Shown here: one piece after another, positions 39,197 to 47,972 of the stretch | Layout of the letters: every line of letters begins with the position of its first letter | How positions within the stretch are numbered: the stretch's first letter is position 1 | NCBI GenBank assembly: GCA_030538415.1 | Contig: JAUNTY010000004.1 | Location: forward strand, 1-64,000 | Reading direction: 5' to 3' | Source of the DNA: Neisseria sp. | GTDB lineage: Bacteria > Pseudomonadota > Gammaproteobacteria > Burkholderiales > Neisseriaceae | DNA: 64,000 nt | Made by a program: the position numbers and the translations under genes | The notes under the pieces: model-generated | Told to the model about the DNA's origin: nothing | The model's input: only the letters and a program-made list of their open reading frames with translations | The model's database searches: none

Positions 39197-39919
39197 ATGA
39201 TTAAAGTATACCGCCATTCATTTCAAAAAATCCTGCTTTGCACCTCTTTCCTGATTCTGGCAGCCTGCGCCAGCAATAGCAGCGGCCCCGTGCCCGACGG
39301 CCATTACCGCGTGCAGCCCGGCGACAACCTCTACCGCATCGGCCTGCGTTTCGGCCAGAGCGTGAATACGCTGGCTGCGTGGAACAATCTGCGCGATACA
39401 TCGCAAATCGAAGTCGGTCAGGTGCTGCGCGTGCGCTCGAGCGCCGCCCGTTCCGGCAGCGCCGCCGCAAGCAGCCAGCGCAGCCGCAGCAGCGCCTCTT
39501 CATCACGCAACACCGCTTCCGGTGCGAGCACCGTGGCGCCGGTCAACCGCCTCAACCTGCAATGGCCGGTCGACGGCGGCCGCAACAACATCATCGCCAA
39601 TTACAACGGCAGCACCAATAAAGGCATCGACATCGGCGGCAGCCGCGGCACGCCGGTCAAGGCCGCGGCTGCGGGGCAGGTGCTGTATGCGGGCGAAGAA
39701 GTGCGCGGCTACGGCAAGCTGATTCTGATCAGCCACAACAGCAGCACGCTGACCGCTTATGCCCATAACGACAGCATCAGCGTCAGCAAAGGCCAAAGCG
39801 TGCGCGCAGGCCAAACCATCGCCACCATGGGCAGCAGCGATACCGATCGCGTGAGGCTGCATTTTGAAGTGCGCATCAACGGCAAGGCGGTCAACCCGAT
39901 GCCTTATCTCAACCGCTGA
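39197..39919 (+). CDS. nlpD: NlpD-like LysM/M23 lipoprotein (murein hydrolase activator)
   Basis: This is a predicted 240-residue lipoprotein: the signal peptide ends in the lipobox ILAAC (Cys24). A LysM domain follows (YRVQPGDNLYRIGLRFGQS, residues about 35-78), then a Ser-rich linker and an M23 (LytM) domain. Its first zinc ligand is lost: the usual H-x-G-x-D reads NKGIDIG, while AYAHN and RLHFEVR remain. Such degenerate domains occur in NlpD/EnvC, which activate amidases rather than cut murein. The start at 39197 begins the lipoprotein signal. It is convergent with the TM2 gene; paired uptake sequences separate them. Confidence 0.88.
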   Translation: MIKVYRHSFQKILLCTSFLILAACASNSSGPVPDGHYRVQPGDNLYRIGLRFGQSVNTLAAWNNLRDTSQIEVGQVLRVRSSAARSGSAAASSQRSRSSASSSRNTASGASTVAPVNRLNLQWPVDGGRNNIIANYNGSTNKGIDIGGSRGTPVKAAAAGQVLYAGEEVRGYGKLILISHNSSTLTAYAHNDSISVSKGQSVRAGQTIATMGSSDTDRVRLHFEVRINGKAVNPMPYLNR

Positions 39920-39939
39920 CGGTTTCCCGTCAAAACAAC

Positions 39940-39979
39940 AAGGCCGTCTGAATACGTTTTGCGTTTCAGACGGCCTTGG
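39940..39979. terminator. Paired uptake sequences between convergent nlpD and TM2 genes
   Basis: AAGGCCGTCTGAA and TTTCAGACGGCCTT are separated by 12 nt and can serve both strands. Confidence 0.6.
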
Positions 39980-39997
39980 TCATGTTGCCGGGCGGAA

Positions 39998-40234
39998 TCA
40001 CACCACAATCGCGCCCATCGAATCGGTGGGTTTGAATGCAGCCAAAATGCCTTCGATAATGCCGACGATGCCCGGAATGAAAGTCCAGCTGAAGAGAAAA
40101 TACAAAACGCCCATCCACACGCGGCCGGCGCAGAATTTGTGTACGCCGAACGAGCCGAACAGCAGCGCCATTGCGACATACAGCGCCTTGTTGCAGGTGT
40201 GGGGATAAGAAGCGGCGTAAGAGACCGGTTGCAT
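39998..40234 (-). CDS. TM2-domain membrane protein
   Basis: This small protein (78 residues) has two membrane helices joined by a short turn. The TM2 pattern is clear: FGSFGVHKFCAGRVWMGVLY, then GIVGIIEGILAAF. TM2 proteins are widespread and mostly uncharacterised. GGAAAATCTTC precedes the ATG on the minus strand. Confidence 0.85.
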   Translation of the reverse strand: MQPVSYAASYPHTCNKALYVAMALLFGSFGVHKFCAGRVWMGVLYFLFSWTFIPGIVGIIEGILAAFKPTDSMGAIVV

Positions 40235-40405
40235 GAAGATTTTCCTTTTTTAGTATGAATGGTAACGGCATCAAAATGGCGCAAATGCGGTCGAATTAAA
40301 GTTATCTGCTTGGTAAAAATAGGCAAACGGCGCTTCGTGCAAGCCGGTTTGCGGCATCTGCGGGTAGATTGGACAAGAGGGCGCAAGTGCTCAGGCAAAC
40401 GGCGT

Positions 40406-41002
40406 TCAGACGGCCTGATGAAAAGCAGTGAAACCGCGTTCGCACACAAAACCGTCCAATCGCATATCGTGTGCCTCGCGCGGCAAATCGCCGTCGTGAT
40501 ACTGGCAGGCAAAACCCGCGCCGATTTTGCGCGGCTGCAAGCGGTGGCGGCAGGCGGCGAGCGAAACATCATAATAGCCGCCGCCCTGTCCCAGCCGGTA
40601 GCCTTTGCGGTCGATGCCGACCAGCGGTAAAACCAGCAGATTCAGGCGGTGGGCGCGGATTTTTTCGCCGTGAAACTGCGGAATCTGCAAACGACTGCGG
40701 CCGCTTTGGCGCTCGGCTTGGCGCGCATCGGCACGATAAGGCGTAAACCACAGCCGCAGCGCGCGCGGCACGATATAAGGCAGATAAACCCGTGCGCCGC
40801 GTTTTAAGGCCGTCTGAACAAAATCATCCAAACGCAATTCGCTGCCGATCGGCCAATATACCCCGATGCGGTTGCCGCGTTTGATAAGCGGATAAAGATG
40901 GCGGTTGGCGCGGCGGGTGGCGTGTTGCCTTTGGCGGCGGCCAAGGCTTTGGCGTGCGCGGCGGAACTGTTGGCGCAGGGCGGATTTTTCGGTATGCGGC
41001 AT
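40406..41002 (-). CDS. 5-formyltetrahydrofolate cyclo-ligase family protein
   Basis: This 198-residue enzyme returns 5-formyl-THF to the folate pool as 5,10-methenyl-THF using ATP. The family motif is intact: PLVGIDRKGYRLGQGGGYYD, the expected nucleotide and folate site. The N-terminal KSALRQQFRRARQSL is typical. The start at 41002 (MPHTEK) is preferred; the longer frame (MRPSEM) only adds residues encoded by an uptake sequence. In many bacteria this gene follows 6S RNA, but I saw no convincing 6S RNA here. Confidence 0.9.
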   Translation of the reverse strand: MPHTEKSALRQQFRRARQSLGRRQRQHATRRANRHLYPLIKRGNRIGVYWPIGSELRLDDFVQTALKRGARVYLPYIVPRALRLWFTPYRADARQAERQSGRSRLQIPQFHGEKIRAHRLNLLVLPLVGIDRKGYRLGQGGGYYDVSLAACRHRLQPRKIGAGFACQYHDGDLPREAHDMRLDGFVCERGFTAFHQAV

Positions 41003-41135
41003 TTCAGACGGCCTCATGAAGCAAACAGCGTTCAGGCTAACCGAAAAAGCGCGGTTTTGACAAATTTGGGTTTGCGCCGAAAAGCCGTTATGATGCCGTC
41101 TGAAATCAAACCGTCATCGAAACAAGGGAAAATCT

Positions 41136-41333
41136 ATGTGGCACATCGTCGCCATCGGCTATTTATTCGTCACCGTTATGTTTGCCGCCGCGCAGCCGAG
41201 CATCGCGCGGGCGCTGATTTACCTCGTTTTCTGGTCGGTGTTGCCGAGTGTGTTTGTATTTTGGGTGGTGAAAATCCGCCGCCGCAACCGCCGTATGAAA
41301 ATGCAACAGAAACAGCTTGAAAAAACAGAATAA
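41136..41333 (+). CDS. Small two-helix membrane protein, unknown
   Basis: The 65-residue frame encodes two hydrophobic segments (AIGYLFVTVMFAAAQ and ALIYLVFWSVLPSVFVFWVV) and a basic, Gln-rich tail (KIRRRNRRMKMQQKQLEK). AAGGGAAAATCT precedes the ATG. It reads toward rpsB and stops just before the rpsB promoter. I recognise no family; the topology and RBS support it being real. Confidence 0.7.
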   Translation: MWHIVAIGYLFVTVMFAAAQPSIARALIYLVFWSVLPSVFVFWVVKIRRRNRRMKMQQKQLEKTE

Positions 41334-41336
41334 AAC

Positions 41337-41365
41337 TTTTCAGACGGCCTCAAATCCTATATAAT
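41337..41365 (+). promoter_or_regulatory. rpsB promoter
   Basis: TTTTCA (41337-41342), the first bases of a reverse uptake sequence, and TATAAT (41360-41365) are 17 bp apart. The leader is about 115 nt, long enough for translational feedback by S2, which is known for other bacteria. Confidence 0.6.
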
Positions 41366-41489
41366 TTCGCAGCTTTCATTTCGGAAGCGATTTTTTGTTA
41401 CTGAAACGCTCGCACTTCGCGCCAAAGGGTGCTTATCAATCAATAAGTTCTATGCGCAAGTGTCTGCTTTAACCCTTTAAGGAAATTCA

Positions 41490-42224
41490 ATGTCTCAAGT
41501 TACTATGCGCCAAATGCTCGAAGCAGGCGTTCACTTCGGCCACCAAACCCGTTACTGGAACCCGAAAATGGAACAATACATTTTCGGCGCCCGCAACAAA
41601 ATCCACATCGTCAACTTGGAAAAAACCCTGCCGTTGTTCCAAGAAGCACAAGACGTGGTTCGCCGTTTGGTTGCCAACAAAGGCACCGTGTTGTTCGTCG
41701 GTACCAAACGTCAGGCGCGTGACATCATCCGCGAAGAAGCCAGCCGTGCCGGCATGCCCTTCGTCGACCACCGTTGGTTGGGCGGTATGCTGACCAACTA
41801 CAAAACCGTGAAACAGTCTATCAAACGTCTGGAAGAGAAATCTGCCATCTTGGAAAATGCTGCCGAAAGCGGCTTCAACAAGAAAGAAATTCTCGACATG
41901 CAGCGCGACGTTGAGAAACTGGAACGCTCATTGGGCGGCATCAAAGACATGAAAGGTCTGCCGGACGCGATTTTTGTCATCGACACCGGTTACCAAAAAG
42001 GTACTTTGGTTGAAGCCGAAAAACTGGGCATCCCGGTGATTGCCGTTGTTGATACCAACAACAGCCCCGACGGCGTGAAACACGTTATCCCGGGCAACGA
42101 CGACTCTGCCAAAGCCATCCGTCTCTACTGCCGCGGCATCGCCGATGCGGTGTTGGAAGGCAAAAACCAAGCCGTACAAGAAACCGTTGCAGCCGTTCAA
42201 GCTGCTGCCGAAGCCGCTGAATAA
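41490..42224 (+). CDS. rpsB: 30S ribosomal protein S2
   Basis: S2 is a 30S subunit protein needed for S1 binding. The 244-residue protein has the standard start [20 protein letters not shown] and the motifs [20 protein letters not shown] (here with RYWNPK) and [19 protein letters not shown], with an Ala-rich tail. TTTAAGGAAATTCA gives a strong RBS. It is followed by an intrinsic hairpin and then tsf, the near-universal pair. Confidence 0.98.
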   Translation: MSQVTMRQMLEAGVHFGHQTRYWNPKMEQYIFGARNKIHIVNLEKTLPLFQEAQDVVRRLVANKGTVLFVGTKRQARDIIREEASRAGMPFVDHRWLGGMLTNYKTVKQSIKRLEEKSAILENAAESGFNKKEILDMQRDVEKLERSLGGIKDMKGLPDAIFVIDTGYQKGTLVEAEKLGIPVIAVVDTNNSPDGVKHVIPGNDDSAKAIRLYCRGIADAVLEGKNQAVQETVAAVQAAAEAAE

Positions 42225-42242
42225 GCCGCAAAAGCCAAACGG

Positions 42243-42267
42243 TAAAAGGGGGTTACACCCCTTTTTT
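42243..42267 (+). terminator. Hairpin between rpsB and tsf
   Basis: AAAAGGGGG and CCCCTTTTTT around TTACA form an intrinsic-terminator-like hairpin. It probably reduces rather than stops transcription into tsf. Confidence 0.75.
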
Positions 42268-42368
42268 CAGGCAGTTTGAACCAAGCCCGTTGGTTTCAAC
42301 CGCCTGACCCCATTCCCCCGATGCGGCGCCAAGCCGCCGCATTCCGCTAAAAATCTAGGAGTAAAGAA

Positions 42369-43223
42369 ATGTCTGCAATTACCGCAAAAATGGTTGGCGA
42401 TCTGCGTGCCGCTACCGGCCTGGGCATGATGGAATGCAAAAAAGCCCTCGTTGAAGCCGACGGCGATATGGCCAAAGCCGAAGAAATCCTGCGCATCAAA
42501 TCCGGCAACAAAGCCAGCAAACTGGCCGGCCGCCAAGCCGCCGAAGGCGTATTGGCCTTTGCCATCGAAGGCAACACCGGTGCCCTGGTCGAAGTCAACT
42601 GCGAAACCGACTTCGTCGCCAAAGATGCAGGCTTCCTGGAATTTGCCAACTTCGTGGCCAAAACCGCTGCCGAGAAAAAACCGGCCAGCGTTGAAGAATT
42701 GAGCAATCTGGTTGAAACCGAGCGCAAAGCCATCATCGCCAAATTGGGCGAAAACATGTCTGTGCGCCGTTTCGAAGTCATCGAAACTGCTAATAATCTC
42801 GTGGCCTACATCCACGGCGCATTGGCTGCCGAAGGTGTGTTGGTTGAATTCAAAGGCGCTGAAGACGTCGCCCGCAAAGTCGGTATGCACATCGTTGCCG
42901 CCAAACCGCAATGCGTGTCTGAAGACCAGGTTGACCCGGAATTGGTTGAAAAAGAACGCCACATCTACACCCAACAAGCGATCGAATCCGGCAAACCCGC
43001 CGAAATCGCCGCCAAAATGGTAGAAGGCCGCATCAAGAAATACCTGGCCGAAGTGACCCTGAACGGCCAAGCCTTCGTAATGAACCCCGACCAAACCGTT
43101 GCCCAATTCCTGAAAGAAAACGGCGCGGAAGTAGTATCGTTCGTACGCTACAAAGTGGGCGACGGCATCGAAAAAGCCGTGGTCGATTACGCTGCCGAAG
43201 TGGCCGCTGCTGCCAAAGTGTAA
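42369..43223 (+). CDS. tsf: Elongation factor Ts
   Basis: EF-Ts is the nucleotide exchange factor of EF-Tu. The 284-residue protein shows the signature [19 protein letters not shown] with the UBA-like N-terminal domain, then [13 protein letters not shown] and [27 protein letters not shown] precedes the ATG. A strong terminator follows. Confidence 0.98.
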   Translation: MSAITAKMVGDLRAATGLGMMECKKALVEADGDMAKAEEILRIKSGNKASKLAGRQAAEGVLAFAIEGNTGALVEVNCETDFVAKDAGFLEFANFVAKTAAEKKPASVEELSNLVETERKAIIAKLGENMSVRRFEVIETANNLVAYIHGALAAEGVLVEFKGAEDVARKVGMHIVAAKPQCVSEDQVDPELVEKERHIYTQQAIESGKPAEIAAKMVEGRIKKYLAEVTLNGQAFVMNPDQTVAQFLKENGAEVVSFVRYKVGDGIEKAVVDYAAEVAAAAKV

Positions 43224-43238
43224 TTCAGCCATGCCGAC

Positions 43239-43277
43239 AAAGCACTCGGATTCGTTTGAATCGGGGTGCTTTTTTTT
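43239..43277 (+). terminator. Intrinsic terminator of tsf
   Basis: AAAGCACTCGGATTC and GAATCGGGGTGCTTT pair around GTTT and are followed by a run of Ts, 15 bp after the stop. Confidence 0.85.
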
Positions 43278-43328
43278 GAGGGAAAACGGCGCGGCAGATA
43301 TGGTGCAATCTCTGAGACGGCAACTGTG

Positions 43329-43436
43329 TATAGTCGAAGAAATGAGTTTCTGCTACGGCGTTGGCTCGCCTAGCCGTACTATCCGTACTGTCTTCGGCTC
43401 GCCGCCTTGTATCAGAATCTAATTTTTCCGACTATA
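43329..43436. mobile_element. Correia-type element, 108 bp
   Basis: The ends are TATAGTCGAAGAAATGAG and CTAATTTTTCCGACTATA, with core TACGGCGTTGGCTCGCC. Confidence 0.85.
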
Positions 43437-43470
43437 AGAGATCGCCATGCTTGGAAAAACCCGCAACTGT

Positions 43471-43575
43471 CGTCATTCCGGCGCAGGCCGGAATCCACGG
43501 TTAATTTCTATAATATATTGTTTTAACAGAATTGCTTGGGTGGAAAAGTAGATTCCGGCCTACGCCGGAATGACG
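43471..43575. repeat. Inverted repeat with CGTCATTCCGGC ends
   Basis: CGTCATTCCGGCGCAGGCC and GATTCCGGCCTACGCCGGAA followed by TGACG are inverted copies around an AT-rich centre. It recalls neisserial dRS3/RS-type repeats, but I cannot assign it exactly. Confidence 0.6.
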
Positions 43576-43808
43576 GGCTGAAATAACACGTTTTTCAGAG
43601 ATTGCACGATACCGATGCCGTCTGAAAAAGAGCGGCCGCCGCCCGTCGGATTTGCAGCAAAACCGCTCAAAAAAGAGTAAAATGCGCGGCAGACAGCAAT
43701 CGCATCCCAAAATAATCTTTCCTTTGTCTCAACAACAAAACACCATTAAGGCCGTCTGAAAGCGACCGCCTGCCCCCTCCCCGACAGACAGCAAATAAGG
43801 CATCCGAT

Positions 43809-44528
43809 ATGACCCAGCAAACCAAATACAAACGCGTTTTATTGAAACTCTCAGGCGAAGCCCTGCAAGGCAACGACGCTTTCGGCATCAACCGCGACAC
43901 CATCATGCAGATTGTCGGCCAGGTCAAAGAAGTGGTCGATATGGGCGTGCAGGTCGGCGTGGTCATCGGCGGCGGCAACATCTTCCGCGGCGTGGCCACC
44001 CAAGCGCAAGGCATGGACCGCGCCACCGCCGACTACATGGGCATGATGGCCACCGTCATGAACGCACTGGCCTTGAAAGACGCGTTTGAATCGCTCGGCA
44101 TCAAAGCCCGCGTCCAATCCGCGCTCTCGATGCAGCAAATCGCCGAAACCTACGCCCGCCCGAAAGCCATCCAATATCTGGAAGAGGGCAAAGTGGTGAT
44201 TTTCGCCGCCGGCACCGGCAACCCCTTCTTCACCACCGACACCGCAGCCTCCCTGCGCGGCGCGGAGATGAATTGCGACATCATGCTCAAAGCCACCAAC
44301 GTCGACGGCGTGTACACCGCCGACCCGAAAAAAGACCCCGCCGCCACCCGCTACCAAACCATCACCTTCGATGAAGCCATCAGCAAAAACCTGCGCGTGA
44401 TGGACGCCACCGCCTTCGCCCTTTGCCGCGAACAAAAGCTCAACATCGTTGTGTTCGGCATCGCCAAAGAAGGCGCACTCAAACGCGTGATTGCGGGCGA
44501 GGACGAAGGCACGTTGGTGCATTGTTGA
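43809..44528 (+). CDS. pyrH: UMP kinase
   Basis: PyrH phosphorylates UMP to UDP and is a pyrimidine-controlled hexamer. The 239-residue protein shows [55 protein letters not shown] and [14 protein letters not shown], all standard for bacterial UMP kinases. It is followed by a paired uptake-sequence terminator. In many genomes it lies directly before frr; here a toxin-antitoxin pair lies between. Confidence 0.98.
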   Translation: MTQQTKYKRVLLKLSGEALQGNDAFGINRDTIMQIVGQVKEVVDMGVQVGVVIGGGNIFRGVATQAQGMDRATADYMGMMATVMNALALKDAFESLGIKARVQSALSMQQIAETYARPKAIQYLEEGKVVIFAAGTGNPFFTTDTAASLRGAEMNCDIMLKATNVDGVYTADPKKDPAATRYQTITFDEAISKNLRVMDATAFALCREQKLNIVVFGIAKEGALKRVIAGEDEGTLVHC

Positions 44529-44545
44529 GTGGTTGATTGAATGAT

Positions 44546-44589
44546 AAAGGCCGTCTGAAAGGTTTTGCTGCTTTTCAGACGGCCTTGTT
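44546..44589 (+). terminator. Paired uptake-sequence terminator after pyrH
   Basis: AAAGGCCGTCTGAAA and TTTTCAGACGGCCTT are followed by GTTTTATAG. Confidence 0.65.
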
Positions 44590-44620
44590 TTATAGCGGCG
44601 GATGGCGGGCAGGTTGTTTA

Positions 44621-44728
44621 TATAGTCGGATAAATTAAGTTTTACTACGGCGTTGGCTCGCCTTGTCGTACTAGCTGTACTGTCTGCGGCTCGCCGCCTT
44701 GTATTAAAACTTAATTTCTCCGACTATA
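44621..44728. mobile_element. Correia-type element next to hepT, 108 bp
   Basis: The ends are TATAGTCGGATAAATTAAG and CTTAATTTCTCCGACTATA. The right end lies 32 bp before the hepT start codon. Confidence 0.87.
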
Positions 44729-44730
44729 AT
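44725..44730 (+). promoter_or_regulatory. TATAAT formed at the Correia junction before hepT
   Basis: The last bases of the element (TATA) plus flanking AT make a perfect -10 hexamer 30 bp before the hepT ATG, followed by AAAGGGGCAGCA as RBS. The -35 region is poor (TTGTAT at 20 bp spacing or TATTAA at 17 bp). Correia ends are known to create promoters in this way in pathogenic Neisseria. Confidence 0.45.
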
Positions 44731-44760
44731 AAGCGCGGTAAACAAGATAAAGGGGCAGCA

Positions 44761-45192
44761 ATGGCGGAGCGTTTGATATTGACGGCGTTGGAAAATGCGT
44801 TTCAATCGCTAGAAGATACGATGGGCATATTGTCCGACCGCGAATGGTTTGAGCGGCAGGATGCTGTGGTGCAGGAAACCCTGATTGCGGGGGCGATTCA
44901 GAAGTTTGAATTTGTGTATGAATTGGGATTGAAGATGCTGCGGCGGCAGTTGGCAGCGGAGGCGGTAAATCCCGATGAGGTGCAAAGCGCAGATTTTCGT
45001 GATTTATTGCGTATGGGTTTGCAAAGCGGCCTGATTGTGGAGATGGAAAATTGGCTGTTTTACCGCAAAATGCGCAATATCACTTCGCATACTTATGACA
45101 AAAACAAGGCAGCAGAGGTGTATGCGGGGATAGCGGGTTTTTTGGCCGACAGCCGTTTGCTGCTGCAAGGCTTGCAGGCGCGGAATCGTTGA
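44761..45192 (+). CDS. hepT: HEPN-domain toxin, HepT / HI0074 family
   Basis: The 143-residue helical protein belongs to the HI0074 nucleotidyltransferase-substrate-binding family, now seen as HEPN RNase toxins of type VII toxin-antitoxin systems. The catalytic motif R-x4-H is intact at Arg105-His110 (RNITSHTY), and the Tyr112 that follows fits R-x4-H-x-Y, where the Tyr is AMPylated by the partner in Shewanella. The stop codon lies one base before the mntA start, showing coupling. The gene appears functional, and its likely promoter is formed by the adjacent Correia element. Confidence 0.88.
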   Translation: MAERLILTALENAFQSLEDTMGILSDREWFERQDAVVQETLIAGAIQKFEFVYELGLKMLRRQLAAEAVNPDEVQSADFRDLLRMGLQSGLIVEMENWLFYRKMRNITSHTYDKNKAAEVYAGIAGFLADSRLLLQGLQARNR

Positions 45193-45193
45193 T

Positions 45194-45490
45194 ATGTTGG
45201 ATTTGAAACCCGAATATCTGGCGATGGTTGTCGAGATTCTGCAGCGGCATTTCCCCGAATATCCGGTGTGGGCGTTTGGTTCACGGGTTAAAGGCGGGGC
45301 GCGGCCGTTTTCTGATTTGGATTTGGTGGTGGTGGCCGATACGCCGCTGCCTTTGCGCCGTTTGGCCTTGGCGGAAGAGGATTTCAGTGCTTCGGATTTA
45401 CCGTATCGGGTGGATTTGCTCGATTGGGCGGGATTGAGTGAGGAATTTCGGCAAATCATCCGGGCGCGTTACGAAGTGGTCAAACCTTAG
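45194..45490 (+). CDS. mntA: MNT-type minimal nucleotidyltransferase antitoxin, MntA / HI0073 family
   Basis: This 98-residue polymerase-beta-like nucleotidyltransferase has the motif G-S-x10-D-x-D intact (Gly29-Ser30, Asp41, Asp43: FGSRVKGGARPFSDLDLVVV), with a third acidic residue plausible in YRVDLLDWAG. In type VII systems such enzymes neutralise HepT by adding AMP groups to its Tyr. It begins one base after the hepT stop. The pair lies between pyrH and frr. Confidence 0.88.
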   Translation: MLDLKPEYLAMVVEILQRHFPEYPVWAFGSRVKGGARPFSDLDLVVVADTPLPLRRLALAEEDFSASDLPYRVDLLDWAGLSEEFRQIIRARYEVVKP

Positions 45491-45522
45491 GTGGTTTGAG
45501 AAGGCCGTCTGAACCGTTTAAC

Positions 45523-45551
45523 TTGTCGGAATGCGGCAGGCGCGGTACTAT
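45523..45551 (+). promoter_or_regulatory. Possible frr promoter
   Basis: TTGTCG (45523-45528), 17 bp, TACTAT (45546-45551). It would give frr its own start downstream of the toxin-antitoxin genes. Confidence 0.4.
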
Positions 45552-45635
45552 GCGCTTTTAATTGATTATAGTCTGTTTGAAGCGGTTGGCGTTTCAGACG
45601 GCCTCCCGATATTAACCATTGATAGAGACCTTGCC

Positions 45636-46193
45636 ATGATCAACGATATTCAAAAAAATGCCGAAAGCAAAATGCAGCGCTCGCTGGAAGTGCTGAAAGA
45701 CAATCTCGCCAAAGTGCGCACCGGCCGCGCCCACACGGGCTTGCTGGATCAGGTTGATGTGGAATACTACGGTAGCCCGGTGCCGGTGAGCCAGGTAGCA
45801 AACGTTACCCTGATCGACGCGCGCACCATCGGCGTGAAGCCGTTTGAAAGCAATATGGCCGCGCCGATTGAAAAAGCCATCCGCGATTCCAATCTCGGTC
45901 TGAACCCGGCTTCGGTCGGCGATTTGATCCGTGTGCCGATGCCGATGCTGACCGAAGAGCGTCGCAAAGACCTGATCAAGGTGGTGCGCGGTGAGGCGGA
46001 AGACGGCCGTGTGGCCATCCGCAATGTGCGCCGCGATGCCAACAATGATTTCAAACGCCTGTTGAAAGACAAGGAAATTTCCGAAGACGATGCGCGTCGC
46101 GGCGAAGAACAGATTCAAAAACTGACCGACAAATACGTTGCCGAAGCCGACAAAATGCTGGCGGCCAAGGAAGAAGATTTGATGGCCATCTGA
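45636..46193 (+). CDS. frr: Ribosome recycling factor
   Basis: RRF splits post-termination ribosomes with EF-G. It has 185 residues, the usual length. The family features are [55 protein letters not shown] (quoted in part) and the C-terminal helix [20 protein letters not shown] at 45636 matches the family start; the longer frame contains spacer DNA. It heads the row frr-uppS-cdsA. Confidence 0.97.
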   Translation: MINDIQKNAESKMQRSLEVLKDNLAKVRTGRAHTGLLDQVDVEYYGSPVPVSQVANVTLIDARTIGVKPFESNMAAPIEKAIRDSNLGLNPASVGDLIRVPMPMLTEERRKDLIKVVRGEAEDGRVAIRNVRRDANNDFKRLLKDKEISEDDARRGEEQIQKLTDKYVAEADKMLAAKEEDLMAI

Positions 46194-46212
46194 GCGACGG
46201 CGGAAAGGCAAC

Positions 46213-46959
46213 ATGAAAAGCAGCACGCAAACCATTCTCGAACACACGCATATCCCGCGCCATATCGCCGTTATTATGGACGGCAACGGCCGTTGGGCAA
46301 AGAAGCGCTTTCTGCCGCGGGTGATGGGGCACAAGCGCGGCCTCAATGCGCTTGAGAATATGGTGAAGCACTGTGCGGAGCTGGGGGTGCAATACCTGAC
46401 CGTGTTTGCCTTTTCCACCGAAAACTGGCGCCGCCCGCAGGAAGAAGTATCGTTTCTGATGGGGCTGTTTTTGCAGGCATTGCAAAAACAGGTGGCGCGT
46501 CTGCATGAAAATAATATGCGCCTGAAAGTCATCGGCGACCGCAGCCGTTTCAGTGCCGAGATTTTGCAGGGCATCGAGGCGGCCGAAGCGTTAACCTCGG
46601 CCAACACCGGCCTCACGCTGGCGATTGCCGCCGATTATGGCGGCCGCTGGGATGTGTTGCAGGCGGCCAACCGGCTGTTGGCCGAGGGTGTATCGGAAAT
46701 CACCGAAGAAGGGCTGGCGCGCCATCTGATGCTGGCGGGTGCGCCCGAGCCGGATTTGTTTATCCGCACCGGCGGCGAAACCCGCATCAGCAATTTCCTG
46801 CTCTGGCAGCTTGCTTATACCGAATTCTATTTTACCGAAACGCTGTGGCCTGATTTTGATGATGTTGAAATCGATGCGGCCATTGCTTCTTTCCAAACCC
46901 GCGAACGGCGCTTCGGGCGCACTTCCGAACAACTGCCTGTCGAACAGCAGCGGGGCTGA
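46213..46959 (+). CDS. uppS: Undecaprenyl diphosphate synthase
   Basis: UppS makes the C55 lipid carrier for peptidoglycan and lipopolysaccharide. The 248-residue cis-prenyltransferase has HIAVIMDGNGRWAKKR with the catalytic Asp and Arg, GLNALENMVKHCAELGV, FAFSTENWRRPQEEV and the C-terminal PEPDLFIRTGGETRISNFLLW (in part). It lies 19 bp after frr and 7 bp before cdsA, so one operon is likely. Confidence 0.97.
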   Translation: MKSSTQTILEHTHIPRHIAVIMDGNGRWAKKRFLPRVMGHKRGLNALENMVKHCAELGVQYLTVFAFSTENWRRPQEEVSFLMGLFLQALQKQVARLHENNMRLKVIGDRSRFSAEILQGIEAAEALTSANTGLTLAIAADYGGRWDVLQAANRLLAEGVSEITEEGLARHLMLAGAPEPDLFIRTGGETRISNFLLWQLAYTEFYFTETLWPDFDDVEIDAAIASFQTRERRFGRTSEQLPVEQQRG

Positions 46960-46966
46960 CTTTACT

Positions 46967-47764
46967 ATGTTGAAACAACGAATCATCACCGCTCTGGTCT
47001 TGCTGCCGCTGATGCTGGGCATGCTGTTTTGGGCGTCAGATGCCCTGTGGGCAGTGTTTGCCGGGCTGATTGCCCTTTTAGCTTTGTGGGAATACACGCG
47101 CATGAGCGGTTTTTCCGATGCGCAAAACTACCGTTATCTCGGCTTTACCGCGCTTTTCGGCGTGGTTGCCTATCTGGGCGGCTGGCAGCTTCCCGCTTTG
47201 GCGTGGCTGGCGGTGTTGTTGTTTTGGCTGGTGGCGATGCCGCTGTGGTTGGTGAAAAAATGGACGCTGCAAGCCGACTGGAAAGCCTACAGCATCGGCT
47301 GGCTGCTGATGCTGCCTTTCTGGTTCGCGCTGGTGGCCTTGCGCCCCGACCCGGAAGCCGCCACTTCGCTGCTGGCGGTGATGGGCTTGGTGTGGGTGGC
47401 CGATATTTTTGCCTATTTTACCGGCAAAGCTTTCGGCAAGCACAAGCTGGCGCCGGCCATCAGCCCGGGAAAAAGCTGGGAAGGCGCGATTGGCGGCGCA
47501 CTTTGCGTGGTGGTCTACATGAGCCTGGTGTGGCGCGCGGGCTGGTTGGCTTTTGATACGTCATGGTTCGGCGCGGTGCTGATCGGTTTGGTGTTGACCG
47601 TGGTGAGCGTGTGCGGCGATTTGCTCGAGAGCTGGCTCAAGCGTGCGGCGGGGGTGAAAGACAGCAGCAAACTGCTGCCCGGCCACGGCGGCGTATTCGA
47701 CCGCGTGGACAGCCTGATTGCCGTATTGAGCGTCTATGCCGCCATGATGGCTTTGTTTGGCTAA
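46967..47764 (+). CDS. cdsA: Phosphatidate cytidylyltransferase
   Basis: CdsA makes CDP-diacylglycerol, the precursor of all phospholipids, in the inner membrane. The 265-residue protein has about seven to eight helices and the signature SWLKRAAGVKDSSKLLPGHG followed by GVFDRVDSL. ATG at 46967 (MLKQRIITALVLLPL) is 7 bp after uppS. Paired uptake sequences (47769-47807) lie downstream, before dxr. Confidence 0.96.
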   Translation: MLKQRIITALVLLPLMLGMLFWASDALWAVFAGLIALLALWEYTRMSGFSDAQNYRYLGFTALFGVVAYLGGWQLPALAWLAVLLFWLVAMPLWLVKKWTLQADWKAYSIGWLLMLPFWFALVALRPDPEAATSLLAVMGLVWVADIFAYFTGKAFGKHKLAPAISPGKSWEGAIGGALCVVVYMSLVWRAGWLAFDTSWFGAVLIGLVLTVVSVCGDLLESWLKRAAGVKDSSKLLPGHGGVFDRVDSLIAVLSVYAAMMALFG

Positions 47765-47768
47765 ACTG

Positions 47769-47807
47769 TTTTCAGACGGCCATTGATGTTGGAAAGGCCG
47801 TCTGAAA
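47769..47807. terminator. Paired uptake sequences between cdsA and dxr
   Basis: TTTTCAGACGGCC and GGCCGTCTGAAA are separated by 14 nt. The outward orientation of the pair makes termination less certain. Confidence 0.4.
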
Positions 47808-47972
47808 GCAAACCGGTTAATCCGCTGCATCCGTCTGCAAACCCGGCAGATTGTTGCGCGGCAAAAAGGCGGCAGCGCAGCCGGGTAAGCCGGGCCGAAA
47901 GATATATTGACAAAAAATCAAGCAACAAACGGGCGTTCTGACCTTTCAGACGGCCTTAACAAGAACCAAATC

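Larger units (their letters stand above)
43224..43808. other. Spacer between tsf and pyrH
   Basis: The spacer holds the tsf terminator, a Correia element (43329-43436), an inverted ATTCCGGC repeat (43471-43575) and uptake sequences near 43617 and 43750. There is no gene. Confidence 0.7.

Noticed and set aside
40235..40405. 6S RNA next to the 5-formyl-THF cyclo-ligase gene
   Set aside because: The usual neighbour was looked for, but no long double-stranded structure with a central bubble could be recognised on either side of the gene.
45531..45635. N-terminal extension of frr
   Set aside because: The extra 35 codons are spacer with an uptake sequence read as SDGL; ribosome recycling factors start at MINDI.
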